Positions 45,659-54,767 of a stretch of 64,000 nucleotides of DNA are shown here, one piece after another. The translations under genes and the position numbers were made by a program. Position 1 is the stretch's first letter; the number at the start of each line of letters is the position of its first letter. Source of the DNA: Nitrospirota bacterium (GTDB taxonomy: Bacteria; Nitrospirota; UBA9217); contig DATIZR010000061.1 in assembly GCA_035516965.1 (NCBI GenBank), forward strand, positions 1 to 64,000, given 5' to 3'. The notes under the pieces were generated by a model. The model searched no databases, was not told the DNA's origin, and saw only the letters and a program-made list of their open reading frames with translations.

Positions 45659-45680
45659 GGGCGGACCTTGCGGTCCGCCC
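45659..45680 (-). terminator. Rho-independent terminator after the decaheme cytochrome
   Basis: Perfect 9-bp stem GGGCGGACC/GGTCCGCCC with a 4-base loop; on the minus strand followed by TTTCTTA. It lies 34 bases after the stop at 45714, so the decaheme gene can end here rather than always reading into the lipoprotein gene. Confidence 0.8.
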
Positions 45681-45713
45681 ATAGAAGTTGTCACTGAAAT
45701 TCAGGCTGCAATG

Positions 45714-48293
45714 TTACGGCTGATCGGCGATATCAACAGACTTGCCAGGGCCGTGGCAAACATCGCAGGACTCCGGTACGGTCACTGTGCCCGTAGTGCC
45801 GGATACGATTGAATTGAGGTTGCCGCCCATCGTGGTCATATGAGCAGTCGCCCCGGGAACATCGGCATGGCAGCCATAGCAGGGTATCTCATAAAGATTG
45901 CTCTTGTATGAGGCATTGCCTGACGCATGGCAGGTATTGCACCGCTCGATATTCGCCGGGTAGGTAATGGTGGACGTCGCGAAGCTCCCAATGGTCGGGA
46001 ATCCCACCTCCACGTTCCACTCATTCGGCACCGACCAGTTAATGACCGAGATGTCGCCGGTGGCTTGAGCGGAATGAACGGCATGGACCCGGTTTGAAAT
46101 GGGAGCCGTTGAAGCGCTGACTCCTATGGTGGAATTACCGCGGGCCCCTACATAGTGGCAGCCGTTGCAGTGATCGGCATCGAATATCGAGGCATGGTCA
46201 TCGCGGTGCATGATCTCATTGCCATGGCAATTCGCACATGCGTTGGTGTTGTCAGCGTTGCCGGTAATCCTCTTCTCCTCAGTCGCGGTGCCAACCTGGA
46301 ACTTCGCCAGACCGACGGAAACGATCTGGTTCGGATCAGGGTCGGCAATGTTAAAGGTGTAGGTATTGCCGAGATAGACACGGACAAAGTAGGTTCCTGG
46401 CAATGTGCCTGCTGGAATAGGCGCCAACGTATAGGTCCAGCCATTACCAGCAGCCAGTGGCGCTTTGTTAGGATCAGTAGTAGTGTTCGGTCCGAGCGGT
46501 GGAACGCCGGACGACCTGCTGGCCGAAAAATAAGTCGGCCCCAACAGGTTGATTGACTTCGTGAATTTGCTGGCGGTGTTGTAAACGGCTGGAACACAAG
46601 CTGTGCCATCTAAGGCTGTATTGCCGCCGTCCCAGCAGTTGCTTGTGCTGGTTGCCGTCGCGTATGTCTTCAAAGAAGAAGAACTCCCGCCGGCAGGAAT
46701 AAAGCTCGGCCTGGGCGAGGAACGAGGACCATAGACATACATGTTGGCTACGGACAGGCTATTGGGGTCGTAGGTCCCTGGCGCATGACCTCCGGTCAGA
46801 GTCGGGGTAGTTGTTAAAGCGCTACCGGTAGCATCATTGTTGGTCAAGGTGATGGTCACAACCGGCTGTTCACCGACCGAGTAATAATTCGGATTAGCCG
46901 TCGGAGTGCTCATGGTGATGACGACATTATATTCCGGAGAATCCGACGTCGTAAGCGACGATACCAACCCGGGCGCTGGTGCGACGAACTTCGGCGTCGT
47001 GGTGTCGTGAGCTTCAGTCATGCTCGGAGGAGTGAGTCCGGTTCCAGTGGCTGTATGACAAGTCGTGCATGCGCTATCATTGGGCTCTTGAAAGTGTGAT
47101 TTGGTTTTGCCATCAAGGCCGACAAATGAGCTGCCATTAACAAAGTCAACCGTAACGTGGCAGCTGCTGCACACCCGGCGGGTTGGATGAGTCTTCCAGT
47201 TGTCGATCTTATCGCCGCTGCCCAAGGTCAGGCCGCTGTTGGTATGACAGACGGTGCAGTTCTTCATGTCCTGGGGATAGGTGACGGGGAACTCGACAGT
47301 CGGGCCCGTCGGTTGTTTGGGAATTGACGCATGGATCTGGTGAATGAACACCGGCAAAATGACGTTGATCGGGTCCATGAAGCCCACCGCATGCTTAGGC
47401 GCGGAGGCGTACAAGGGGCTGTGACAGAGGTCGCAGCCACGCGTGTCGAGGTAGACGTTCGCATGGGCAGCGTTGTCCATGTACTTGGTGTGGCACTTCT
47501 GACAGGCCTGGATGGTCACGAACTGGCGCTGGGAATCTATCTTCGTTGCGGTCGCGCCGGACGCGGGTTGGCTGGCAACATCCAAGAAACCTACGGCGTT
47601 GTTGATCGTAACATTATCGGAACTAACCGTGATCATTACGCGCTTGCTATTCGCGGCATTGTAGTCAAGGTTATTGTAGCCTGGCCACGCACCGCCCCAC
47701 GGCGTTGCGAAGGTGTAGCTGTAATTTCCGTTGGCTGCATCGGTTGTGACAAGGTTGGGAGTTGCCGGCGTCGCAAGCGCACCTGCCGATGTTTTGCAAA
47801 ACGCCGCTACAGTTCCTGACGCAGCAGTATAGACAGTACCCGCCGGACAGGCAATGTGCCCCGGTGTTTCCGAGGTCCACATGTCGAAGTAATCTGTTGA
47901 GTAGTTGGACCCAGTGGCCTTTGATACAAAGGAACCGCTGACAGTGGTGACTAGGTCGGCAAGCTTGGCGTTAACCTGGCTTGACTGAAGAGTCGTATAC
48001 GGACCGGATGCTGTTGCAACATTGAAGGTGACCTGCGGTTGCCCGCCGACATTGGATACAGCGGTAATCGTCACGGTCGCGTCAACCTTGCCCTGGGCTA
48101 TGCTGTGCGTGCCGAACCCAGAGGCTGTACCTGCAGGACCTGTAGCACCGGCAGGACCCGTAGCACCGGGTGCTCCCGGCAGGCCATTTGAGCCGTCGCT
48201 GCCTTTACACCCGCCGAGAAACGCGAGGGCAAAGACAACGGTACTGCACAAAAACAGATACAGAAACAGCTTTGAGAACTTCCTTGTTTCCAT
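45714..48293 (-). CDS. OmcA/MtrC-family decaheme c-type cytochrome lipoprotein
   Basis: 859 residues, ATG after ATGGGAGGATAAGAA. Lipobox LGGC (about residue 29), then collagen-like Gly-x-x triplets (GLPGAPGATGPAG), a beta-rich N-terminal domain, and exactly ten CxxCH sites: CQKCH, CDLCH, CTVCH, CSSCH, CTTCH, CANCH, CNGCH, CNTCH, CYGCH, CDVCH. The YPQDMKNCTVCH segment is typical of the TIGR03507 (OmcA/MtrC) family. Such proteins sit on the outer face of the outer membrane and reduce minerals, electrodes or soluble acceptors. With the barrel and the two periplasmic-type cytochromes downstream, it forms a plausible electron conduit. Confidence 0.93.
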   Translation of the reverse strand: METRKFSKLFLYLFLCSTVVFALAFLGGCKGSDGSNGLPGAPGATGPAGATGPAGTASGFGTHSIAQGKVDATVTITAVSNVGGQPQVTFNVATASGPYTTLQSSQVNAKLADLVTTVSGSFVSKATGSNYSTDYFDMWTSETPGHIACPAGTVYTAASGTVAAFCKTSAGALATPATPNLVTTDAANGNYSYTFATPWGGAWPGYNNLDYNAANSKRVMITVSSDNVTINNAVGFLDVASQPASGATATKIDSQRQFVTIQACQKCHTKYMDNAAHANVYLDTRGCDLCHSPLYASAPKHAVGFMDPINVILPVFIHQIHASIPKQPTGPTVEFPVTYPQDMKNCTVCHTNSGLTLGSGDKIDNWKTHPTRRVCSSCHVTVDFVNGSSFVGLDGKTKSHFQEPNDSACTTCHTATGTGLTPPSMTEAHDTTTPKFVAPAPGLVSSLTTSDSPEYNVVITMSTPTANPNYYSVGEQPVVTITLTNNDATGSALTTTPTLTGGHAPGTYDPNSLSVANMYVYGPRSSPRPSFIPAGGSSSSLKTYATATSTSNCWDGGNTALDGTACVPAVYNTASKFTKSINLLGPTYFSASRSSGVPPLGPNTTTDPNKAPLAAGNGWTYTLAPIPAGTLPGTYFVRVYLGNTYTFNIADPDPNQIVSVGLAKFQVGTATEEKRITGNADNTNACANCHGNEIMHRDDHASIFDADHCNGCHYVGARGNSTIGVSASTAPISNRVHAVHSAQATGDISVINWSVPNEWNVEVGFPTIGSFATSTITYPANIERCNTCHASGNASYKSNLYEIPCYGCHADVPGATAHMTTMGGNLNSIVSGTTGTVTVPESCDVCHGPGKSVDIADQP

Positions 48294-48445
48294 TTCTTAT
48301 CCTCCCATTTAGATTTTACTTCCAGATTTTACTTCTCGAAAAAACACTGAGAATCTTTTTCTACCTCTTCTTCTTATCCTCCCGTTTAGATTTTACTTCT
48401 CTATTTTTACTTCTCGAAAAAGCACTCAGAATCTTGAGCTACCTC
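48294..48445 (-). repeat. Tandem duplication of the decaheme gene leader
   Basis: 48294-48367 and 48371-48445 are about 85-90% identical, ~75-bp units with a 77-base period. The minus-strand consensus contains the ribosome site AGGAGGATAAGAA, so there is a second, displaced ribosome site without an adjacent start codon. The gene-free stretch runs 48294-48768; the rest shows only the promoter candidate below. Confidence 0.85.
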
Positions 48446-48489
48446 ATTATTATTGACCGGATTTGAAACTATATAATAAACCGCCTTGA

Positions 48490-48519
48490 ATTTTACTGCA
48501 AAAGAATGCAAAAGGTCAA
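48490..48519 (-). promoter_or_regulatory. Candidate sigma-70 promoter of the decaheme gene
   Basis: Minus strand TTGACC (48519-48514), 18-base spacer, TAAAAT (48495-48490). The transcript would have a ~190-base leader that includes the duplicated segment. A sigma-54 -24/-12 pair was looked for and not found with a good match. Confidence 0.45.
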
Positions 48520-48768
48520 GCACGTATTATAAGTGTCCTTCCAAAAATAATTATTAATATATTCAATTCACCGAACTCACGAATATGCTTCACATTCTTA
48601 ATGCAAATGAAATGCCATAATAAACAATCAATAAATCAACTTGTTAATAATTACCGAGCAAATCACCCGATTCAAAAATTTGGCGAAATCGCAGGTAAGT
48701 ATGTCGGCATTCCGCCATTTAATAATTGCATAGAGCCGAAACAACCATCTGCTGCCGCTTGCCCACCC

Positions 48769-49029
48769 CTAACAAGGATGGTTCGGCTTATCCATGATCA
48801 GGCCGATCGCTTCAACAACGGCGGTCTCCACCATCACCATGGGAGAGCCGAGGTCCTTATTGCCCCCATCTTCCACGTAATAGTGAGGCGGCAGATAGTT
48901 GAGAGCTATAGCCGCAATGTCATTTACGCATCGCGGACAGGAACAGACATCCTGGTACCGTTCTTTCAGGAACTTTTCAATTACAGCCACGACCTTTTCA
49001 TGATTAGCGTTTCGAACGGTGCAGTCCAT
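48769..49029 (-). CDS. ComFB-family protein
   Basis: 86 residues from ATG 49029 (GAGGGCGCT). The family signature is clear: CSCPRCVNDIAAIALNYLPPHYYV, with an N-terminal helical region. ComFB-like domains occur in competence loci and as cyclic-dinucleotide-related adaptors; the role here is unknown. It sits between the cytochrome cluster and the two-component pair, on the same strand as both. Confidence 0.8.
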   Translation of the reverse strand: MDCTVRNANHEKVVAVIEKFLKERYQDVCSCPRCVNDIAAIALNYLPPHYYVEDGGNKDLGSPMVMVETAVVEAIGLIMDKPNHPC

Positions 49030-49541
49030 AGCGCCCTCATCAACATTTTTTAGGTCAGCCGTAACTAGGGAAAACAAGTCTCAATCCCGACGGAATAATT
49101 GAGAAGTGTTTCATGGAACAGGCAATAAGAACCAGGTGTCATTGTTCACACAGAACATTGTATCTTATACATATTTTATGCCATTTGAATAAATTCAATT
49201 ATAATAATAAGTTAAGTTGTTGTCATCGCGGGAAAGAGAGGGGAAGGCTGTGCGTTCTTGCTCAACAAAGTTGGATTATATGGGGATTTCACCAATTGCT
49301 TACACGCATGATGACCGGGCTGTGAATATTCGAATAGGGAGTAAGTCAGCGCGGGGCAACTCCCTAATTCCATTACCAGCTCAAGATGTAGTTTTATCTT
49401 TCCTGATAATTATAGCCGCAGATGAGGACGAGACATTGTCCCGGCGCGAGCCGGGGTATGCCAAGTCGAGGGATTGCTTCCAGGGGTTGTCCGACATGAC
49501 TTTGTTCGAGAAGCTGCAGGCAACGCAAGACTTGAAGAGCG
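49030..49541. other. Gap without a recognisable gene
   Basis: About 510 bases between the ComFB gene and the response regulator stop. An open frame on the plus strand (49217-49597) has no ribosome site, poor codon use and overlaps the regulator gene, so I reject it. The sequence is AT-rich near 49150-49220 and may hold the ComFB promoter. Confidence 0.6.
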
Positions 49542-50936
49542 TCATGTCGAGTCCAACCCGAACTTCTTCACTTGATACCGCAACGTATCATAGCTGATGT
49601 TCAGGAGTTTGGCCGCCTGCGTCTTGTTCTTATGCGATCGTTCGAGCGCCTGCCGGATCAGGTCCTTCTCAAGCGTTTCCAGGGAAATCCCCGATTCCGG
49701 TAGGATGAATTGCCGAGCGTGGTCCAGATGCACGGCTCCTGACGGGCCGAGCAGCCATTCGGGAAGATGCTCCGGCCGGATCTCCGACGCGCTCTCGAGA
49801 ACGACGATGCGCTCGATAAGATTGCGGAGTTCCCTGATGTTGCCGGGCCAGTGGTAGGCCTTCAGGAGCTCTTCCGCTTCGGGAGACAGGCACTTTGCCG
49901 ATTTGTTGCCTGGGCCGGCACTGAAGGACGCGAGAAAGCTCTTCGCCAGCAAAGGGATGTCCTCCCTGCGGTCCCTGAGCGGCGGGACCTGCACATGAAA
50001 AGCATTCAGCCGGAAGAACAGGTCGCTCCGGAACTCACCTGATTCCACGGCTCCGGCGAGGTTCTTGTTCGTGGTGGCTATCACGGTGATATCGACCGGG
50101 ATCTCCTCGCTTCCGCCGACGTGCCGCACGGTCCTCTCCTCAAGCGCTCGCAGGAGCTTGGCCTGCAGGTTCAGCTGCATGTCGCCGATCTCGTCGAGCA
50201 GCAGGGACCCCCTCTGCGCCAGTTCGAACAACCCTTTTTTGTTGGCCTTCGCGTCGGTAAAGGCCCCTTTTTCATGGCCGAAGAGTTCGCTCTCGAGCAG
50301 GGTCTCCGGAAGCGACGCGCAGTTGATCTGGATGAACGGCGAGAATCCTGAATCCGACGGCGCGCGCATCAGGCGGTGCGCATAGCGGGCGAAGAGCTCT
50401 TTGCCCGTTCCGCTCTCCCCCGTAATAAGAAGCGTCGATACCGAGGCCCGGGCCATCTTCTCTATCTGGGACTTCAGGTCGTGAACAGACTTTGATTCGC
50501 CGATGATCGCCGGATCCAGGAGACCGGAACTCACCTTCCTGAGATAGGTTACCTCCTCCCTCAAGTCCTCCTTTTCGAGGATATTGCGGAGAACCAGCTT
50601 GATCTTTTCGACGTTGAAGGGCTTGGTAAGATAATCGGCAGCCCCGAGCTTCATCGCCGTTACCGCGGTTTCGGCCGTGTCGTCCGCGGTCAGCATGACG
50701 ACCTGCGTGCGAACGCCTTCCTCGGACAATTCTCGCAGGATGTCAACCCCGTTCTTTTCAGGGAGCCTGATGTCGAGAAAGACGACCGCGGGAGACCACG
50801 ATCTGATCTTGCTCACGATCGCCTCGGTGCTCGTCGCCGTGCGGACATCGTACCCGCTTTTCTTGAGCACCCGCGACAGCATGGACACGATGAGCTCATC
50901 GTCATCAACGAGAAATATCCTTGCCTTGTCCGTCAT
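49542..50936 (-). CDS. Sigma-54-dependent response regulator (NtrC family)
   Basis: 464 residues: receiver (1-120, phospho-acceptor D55), AAA+ sigma-54 activation domain (about 145-385: GESGTGKE Walker A, ELFGHEKGAFTDA with the GAFTGA-type loop, DEIGDM Walker B), and a Fis-type helix-turn-helix at the C-terminus (QALERSHKNKTQAAKLLNISYDTL). It activates sigma-54 promoters. It overlaps the histidine kinase gene by 4 bases (ATGA), a tightly coupled pair. Confidence 0.95.
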   Translation of the reverse strand: MTDKARIFLVDDDELIVSMLSRVLKKSGYDVRTATSTEAIVSKIRSWSPAVVFLDIRLPEKNGVDILRELSEEGVRTQVVMLTADDTAETAVTAMKLGAADYLTKPFNVEKIKLVLRNILEKEDLREEVTYLRKVSSGLLDPAIIGESKSVHDLKSQIEKMARASVSTLLITGESGTGKELFARYAHRLMRAPSDSGFSPFIQINCASLPETLLESELFGHEKGAFTDAKANKKGLFELAQRGSLLLDEIGDMQLNLQAKLLRALEERTVRHVGGSEEIPVDITVIATTNKNLAGAVESGEFRSDLFFRLNAFHVQVPPLRDRREDIPLLAKSFLASFSAGPGNKSAKCLSPEAEELLKAYHWPGNIRELRNLIERIVVLESASEIRPEHLPEWLLGPSGAVHLDHARQFILPESGISLETLEKDLIRQALERSHKNKTQAAKLLNISYDTLRYQVKKFGLDST

Positions 50937-52771
50937 GCCGTCAACGCCCCTTCCATCAATCTGACCGGGAGGGTGATGCTGCAGGTGACGCCGCCATCGT
51001 GGTTGTTCACGAGCGTGATGCTTCCGCCATGCTCCTCCACCAGACGTTTGGTGATCGAAAGTCCAAGCCCCGTCCCTTTCGCTTTCGTTGTGAAGAAAGG
51101 GTCGAAAATCTTGGCCATGGTAGCGGAGTCTATCCCGCGTCCCGTGTCGGACAGTTCGATCCGCAGGGAATTGGCCTGCCGTTCGAAGACGGTCCTCATG
51201 GTCACTGTTCCGCCTTCGGGCATGGCGTCGATGGCATTCAGCATCAGGTTCATGAAAATCTGCTGAAGTTGCATGGGATCGGCCATGATTTCGGGCAGAT
51301 CCTCATCAAGCTCGCGCTTGAGCCGGATCGCGCGCGCCCCCTCCCGGGAGCGTGACCGCTCTTTCAGCACCAGGCTCGCGACGGTGTCCAGGACGGCGTT
51401 CACATCGGTGCTCGCCAGTTGGGGCTTCGGCGGGCGCGCAAAGTTCAGCAGCCCCTTCATCAGGAATTCAATGCGATTGATTTCTCCGATCACCCTGTTC
51501 AGAACATCCCGGTCCTCATCCGACAGGGAGTTCTCCTCGGAAAGGGCTTGCATCGAGACCTTGATCCCCGCGAGCGGATTCTTGATTTCATGGGCGAGGC
51601 CGGTCGCGAGTTCACCGGCGACCCTGATCCGCTCCGTCTTCTGCATCGCCTCCTCGGTGCGCTTTCTCTCCGTGAGGTCCCGGTTCACAGCCAGGATGAA
51701 CTGGCGGCCCCCTACGACAAGCAGTCCCGCGCTGACTTCAACGGGAAACACGGTGCCATCCTTCCTTTGGTGGGACATCTCGAACTTGGTCCATGCCCCC
51801 CGGCGGATCCGTTCCATCCTCGCGGGCGCGGCTGCGCGTGACTCCGGTGAATCGAGGTCCCGGATGTTCATGCCTTCGAGCTCTTCTCCCGTGTACCCGT
51901 GCATCACTGCCGCTGCCTGATTGGCCTGCAGAATTCTCCCCGCCTTGTCTCCCTCCGCCTCCAGGATGAAGATGGCGTCAGCAGCGCCTTCGAAGAGCAT
52001 CCGATAGCGCTGTTCACTCTCTTCTATGGCGCGCATGGTCGACTGCAGGGACCCCGCCATTTCGTTAAATGCCACGGCAAGCTCCCCGAATTCATCCTTC
52101 AATCCCGTTATCCGGTGCGCCATGTCGCCGGCCTTCAGCGTTCTCGTGGCCTGAAGGAGGACCTGGACGGGCTTCGTCACCCCTCGCAATACGGTAAGGG
52201 CGAACAGGATCATAATCAGGGGACCGGCGGCAATCAGGCCGATCATGACGAGCTTCATCCGGTGGGCCTTTTGCAGGGAATCTTCGGTCTGGTCGCTGAG
52301 CTTCTCGCTGGTCCGGACGACCATGATCTCCACTTTTCCCATCAGTGAATCGCCGATGATATGAGCATCCAGATGGGCGTCCCGGTGGCTGATGGTCCCG
52401 GCACGCAGAGACAGCAGCCGCTTCACGGCGTCATCGTATTGCTCGATCTGCTGCCGAAGGTCATCGAGACGCTCCAGCACGCTCGGGATGTGGTGACACC
52501 CGTAGCAGGTATTGATCGACGTTTTGATGTCGTACACATGACCCTCGACCGCCGCGGCGCTCTCCGGCTGAGAAGAACCGAGCGAGTACAGATCGATCTC
52601 CACCTTCCGGATATTCAGCAGCAGACGCTCCCGCAGGTTCTCGACATGGTGCAGCTTGATGATATTATTGAAGTCGGACAATCTGCGGTCGAACGAATAG
52701 GCAAGGTAGATGCCGCATGTCAGCGCGCCTAGGGTAAAAATGCCGAGGATGATGAAGAGATGTTTTCTCAT
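50933..52771 (-). CDS. Sensor histidine kinase with a periplasmic CxxCH heme motif
   Basis: 612 residues from ATG 52771. Transmembrane helix 5-25, a periplasmic domain (26-172) with C89-Y-G-C92-H93, a canonical c-type heme attachment site, helix 173-195, HAMP, PAS (about 265-380), HisKA with GELATGLAHEIKNPLAG, and a HATPase with GTGLGLSI. The heme suggests redox or gas sensing in the periplasm. The domain resembles small cytochrome-type sensors with one heme. It is directly followed by its NtrC-type partner. Confidence 0.9.
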   Translation of the reverse strand: MRKHLFIILGIFTLGALTCGIYLAYSFDRRLSDFNNIIKLHHVENLRERLLLNIRKVEIDLYSLGSSQPESAAAVEGHVYDIKTSINTCYGCHHIPSVLERLDDLRQQIEQYDDAVKRLLSLRAGTISHRDAHLDAHIIGDSLMGKVEIMVVRTSEKLSDQTEDSLQKAHRMKLVMIGLIAAGPLIMILFALTVLRGVTKPVQVLLQATRTLKAGDMAHRITGLKDEFGELAVAFNEMAGSLQSTMRAIEESEQRYRMLFEGAADAIFILEAEGDKAGRILQANQAAAVMHGYTGEELEGMNIRDLDSPESRAAAPARMERIRRGAWTKFEMSHQRKDGTVFPVEVSAGLLVVGGRQFILAVNRDLTERKRTEEAMQKTERIRVAGELATGLAHEIKNPLAGIKVSMQALSEENSLSDEDRDVLNRVIGEINRIEFLMKGLLNFARPPKPQLASTDVNAVLDTVASLVLKERSRSREGARAIRLKRELDEDLPEIMADPMQLQQIFMNLMLNAIDAMPEGGTVTMRTVFERQANSLRIELSDTGRGIDSATMAKIFDPFFTTKAKGTGLGLSITKRLVEEHGGSITLVNNHDGGVTCSITLPVRLMEGALTA

Positions 52772-53171
52772 CGGAGTGACTTCCTGCCGGATGCTCCGTC
52801 CCGGCATCCTTTCGCGTGGTTACGCAACGCATGGCAGCCCCTCTTGTGGTGAACCGTCATATCGTTTCCCTATTCTCCGCAATGCCCGTTCTGAGGCGTT
52901 CTCATTGCGGGCAGAACCAGCGCCCTGTTCTCCGTCGCGGTGGCCGGCAACGCCTGTCTAGCCAGATGACAGGACAACACCGACCATGTTAAACCAGAAA
53001 AAGCAAGGAGTCAACAAAATCTCTGGCTCATGCGGTCGCTGGGGGCGGCATCCCGTACGTGCCGCGGGACCGACGGGTAACGTTGGAGATGCATCCCGGA
53101 TGCACTTCAACGACCACGAGCGAACGATCTCGAGAATTGCCGGGCTTGCACGGACCCGCCCGGAAGCCGGG
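52772..53171. other. Gap without a recognisable gene
   Basis: 400 bases. Contains a small GCATCCCGGATGC palindrome near 53090 and short GC-rich stretches only. It should carry the kinase promoter (minus strand), which I cannot place. Confidence 0.55.
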
Positions 53172-54701
53172 TCATGAGGCCAGGCCGAAGAAATCCCTGA
53201 TCCGGGACAGCAACCTGCCGGACACATCCCTCCTGCGCCGCTCGATCGCTGAAGCATCAAGACGCTCCCGCTCGGCATCGAGCCCGGCTTGACGCTCGGA
53301 GAGGATATGACTCAGGGATTCCGCGATCGAGGGATTATTGGCGAGCGTGGAGCGAAAACTTTCTTTATCGATAACAATGAACTCGGCGTCTTCCGTGACA
53401 TGAATGCTGGCAGTCCTCGCGGCGCCCGTGAGCAGGCTCATCTCGCCGAAGAAGTTGCCGGGCCCGAGCGTGGCCAGCACAGAGGTTTCACCGGAAGATT
53501 TTTCCACGACCACATTTATCCGGCCGCTCTTGATGATATAAAACGAATCGCCCGGCTGTCCCTGCTGTACGGGAACCTCGCCGGCGGCATAAGGCATCAC
53601 GCTCAATCGCTCGACCAGCTTCTTGAGTTCTGCCTTGTTGAGCGGCGAGAGTATCTCGACCTTTTCCATCAGGTCCATGATCTCAGCGGCCAGGCGCTCC
53701 TGCTCTGCCTGTCTGCTCTCAGGAGTCACCTGGCGGATGGAAATATCGCGGATCGGCATGGGGATGTCGATGCCGCTGCGCTTAAAACGATACCAGAGGA
53801 GGTTCATGATCTCGGCCTCGGTAACCGTCAGCTGGGAGAAATTTGTCAGAGGATAGCGGATCTCATAGTGTACGGTAAAATCACCATAACTCGTCACTCG
53901 AATTAGAGGTGCAGGGCTCTTGGCAACTCCCGGCACGGACGACAAAACCTCAAGGACCGCATCCTTCACCCGGTTAGGCGGAATGCCGTAGCTGACGCCC
54001 ACGGTAAGCCTGCGGAGTAGTATCGAATCGGGAAGACTGTAATTCACAACGGCTTCGCTCAAGACTTTGCTGTTTGGTATGAACACTTCATTGTGATCAG
54101 GCGTAAAGATCCGGGTGGAGCGGAGCGTGATATCCAGGACGCGTCCTTCATGGCCCCCCGCAGAGATCCAGTCACCCTGCTTGAGCGGCTTCTCAAGATG
54201 GATCGTAAGGCCGGCCAGCATGTTGGCAAGGGTGCTTTGAAACGCAAGGCCGATCGTGGCGGTAAGCACCGTCGTCGTCGCAATGAGGGAGGTGACGTTG
54301 ATGTTCAGGATCTCCTTCAACAGGATCAGAAGGACGATGACCAGGACAAGGGCGGTGATGATGTTCTTGAAGGCCGCGGGGAAGCTCCCCCCCTTCCAGC
54401 GCACGACAAAAAGGTCTCCGTACAGGTAAAGAGCAAGGCGGACAGCGGCAAACGTGAAGATGAGCAGTGAGTAAAAGTGGAGATGCTCCGCGGCGCGCGG
54501 GAAGTGGTCCTGAACGCCCAGGTACAGGAAAAGCTGGATGGCGAGGAACAGGGCAACGAGCTTCAGCCCGTTGGCGACCGGTTTGAGCAGCCCGGACTTC
54601 TTTGCAAGCAGGCCGATACCGAAAAAGGCAGTGGCATACAGAACGATGCACAGGATCGCAGCCCAGAACAGTGAACCCGTCAACGCATGCACGAACTCCA
54701 C
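53172..54701 (-). CDS. MscS-type channel with a C-terminal cyclic-nucleotide-binding domain
   Basis: 509 residues from GTG 54701 (AAGGGGGTCTC). Five membrane helices, the pore-lining TATIGLAFQSTLANMLAGLTI helix, the MscS beta domain (GDWISAGGHEGRVLDITLRSTRI, FIPNSKVLSEAVVNYS), and a cNMP-binding fold (about 365-485: GDSFYIIKSGRINVVVE, GNFFGEMSLLTGAARTASI). Similar bacterial bCNG-type channels are gated by cyclic nucleotides rather than tension. It ends with a charged coiled-coil tail. Confidence 0.92.
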   Translation of the reverse strand: MEFVHALTGSLFWAAILCIVLYATAFFGIGLLAKKSGLLKPVANGLKLVALFLAIQLFLYLGVQDHFPRAAEHLHFYSLLIFTFAAVRLALYLYGDLFVVRWKGGSFPAAFKNIITALVLVIVLLILLKEILNINVTSLIATTTVLTATIGLAFQSTLANMLAGLTIHLEKPLKQGDWISAGGHEGRVLDITLRSTRIFTPDHNEVFIPNSKVLSEAVVNYSLPDSILLRRLTVGVSYGIPPNRVKDAVLEVLSSVPGVAKSPAPLIRVTSYGDFTVHYEIRYPLTNFSQLTVTEAEIMNLLWYRFKRSGIDIPMPIRDISIRQVTPESRQAEQERLAAEIMDLMEKVEILSPLNKAELKKLVERLSVMPYAAGEVPVQQGQPGDSFYIIKSGRINVVVEKSSGETSVLATLGPGNFFGEMSLLTGAARTASIHVTEDAEFIVIDKESFRSTLANNPSIAESLSHILSERQAGLDAERERLDASAIERRRRDVSGRLLSRIRDFFGLAS

Positions 54702-54767
54702 GAGACCCCCTTAAGCGAAAGACAGAAGTCAGAACAGACACTGAAACAGGAAAGCATCTCTTCCGCT

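Noticed and set aside
48294-48768. Sigma-54 promoter before the decaheme gene
   Set aside because: The best -12-like TTGCA has no matching GG dinucleotide at -24; the sigma-70 candidate is a better fit.
49217-49597. Plus-strand gene in the gap before the response regulator
   Set aside because: No ribosome site, overlap with the regulator gene and atypical composition.
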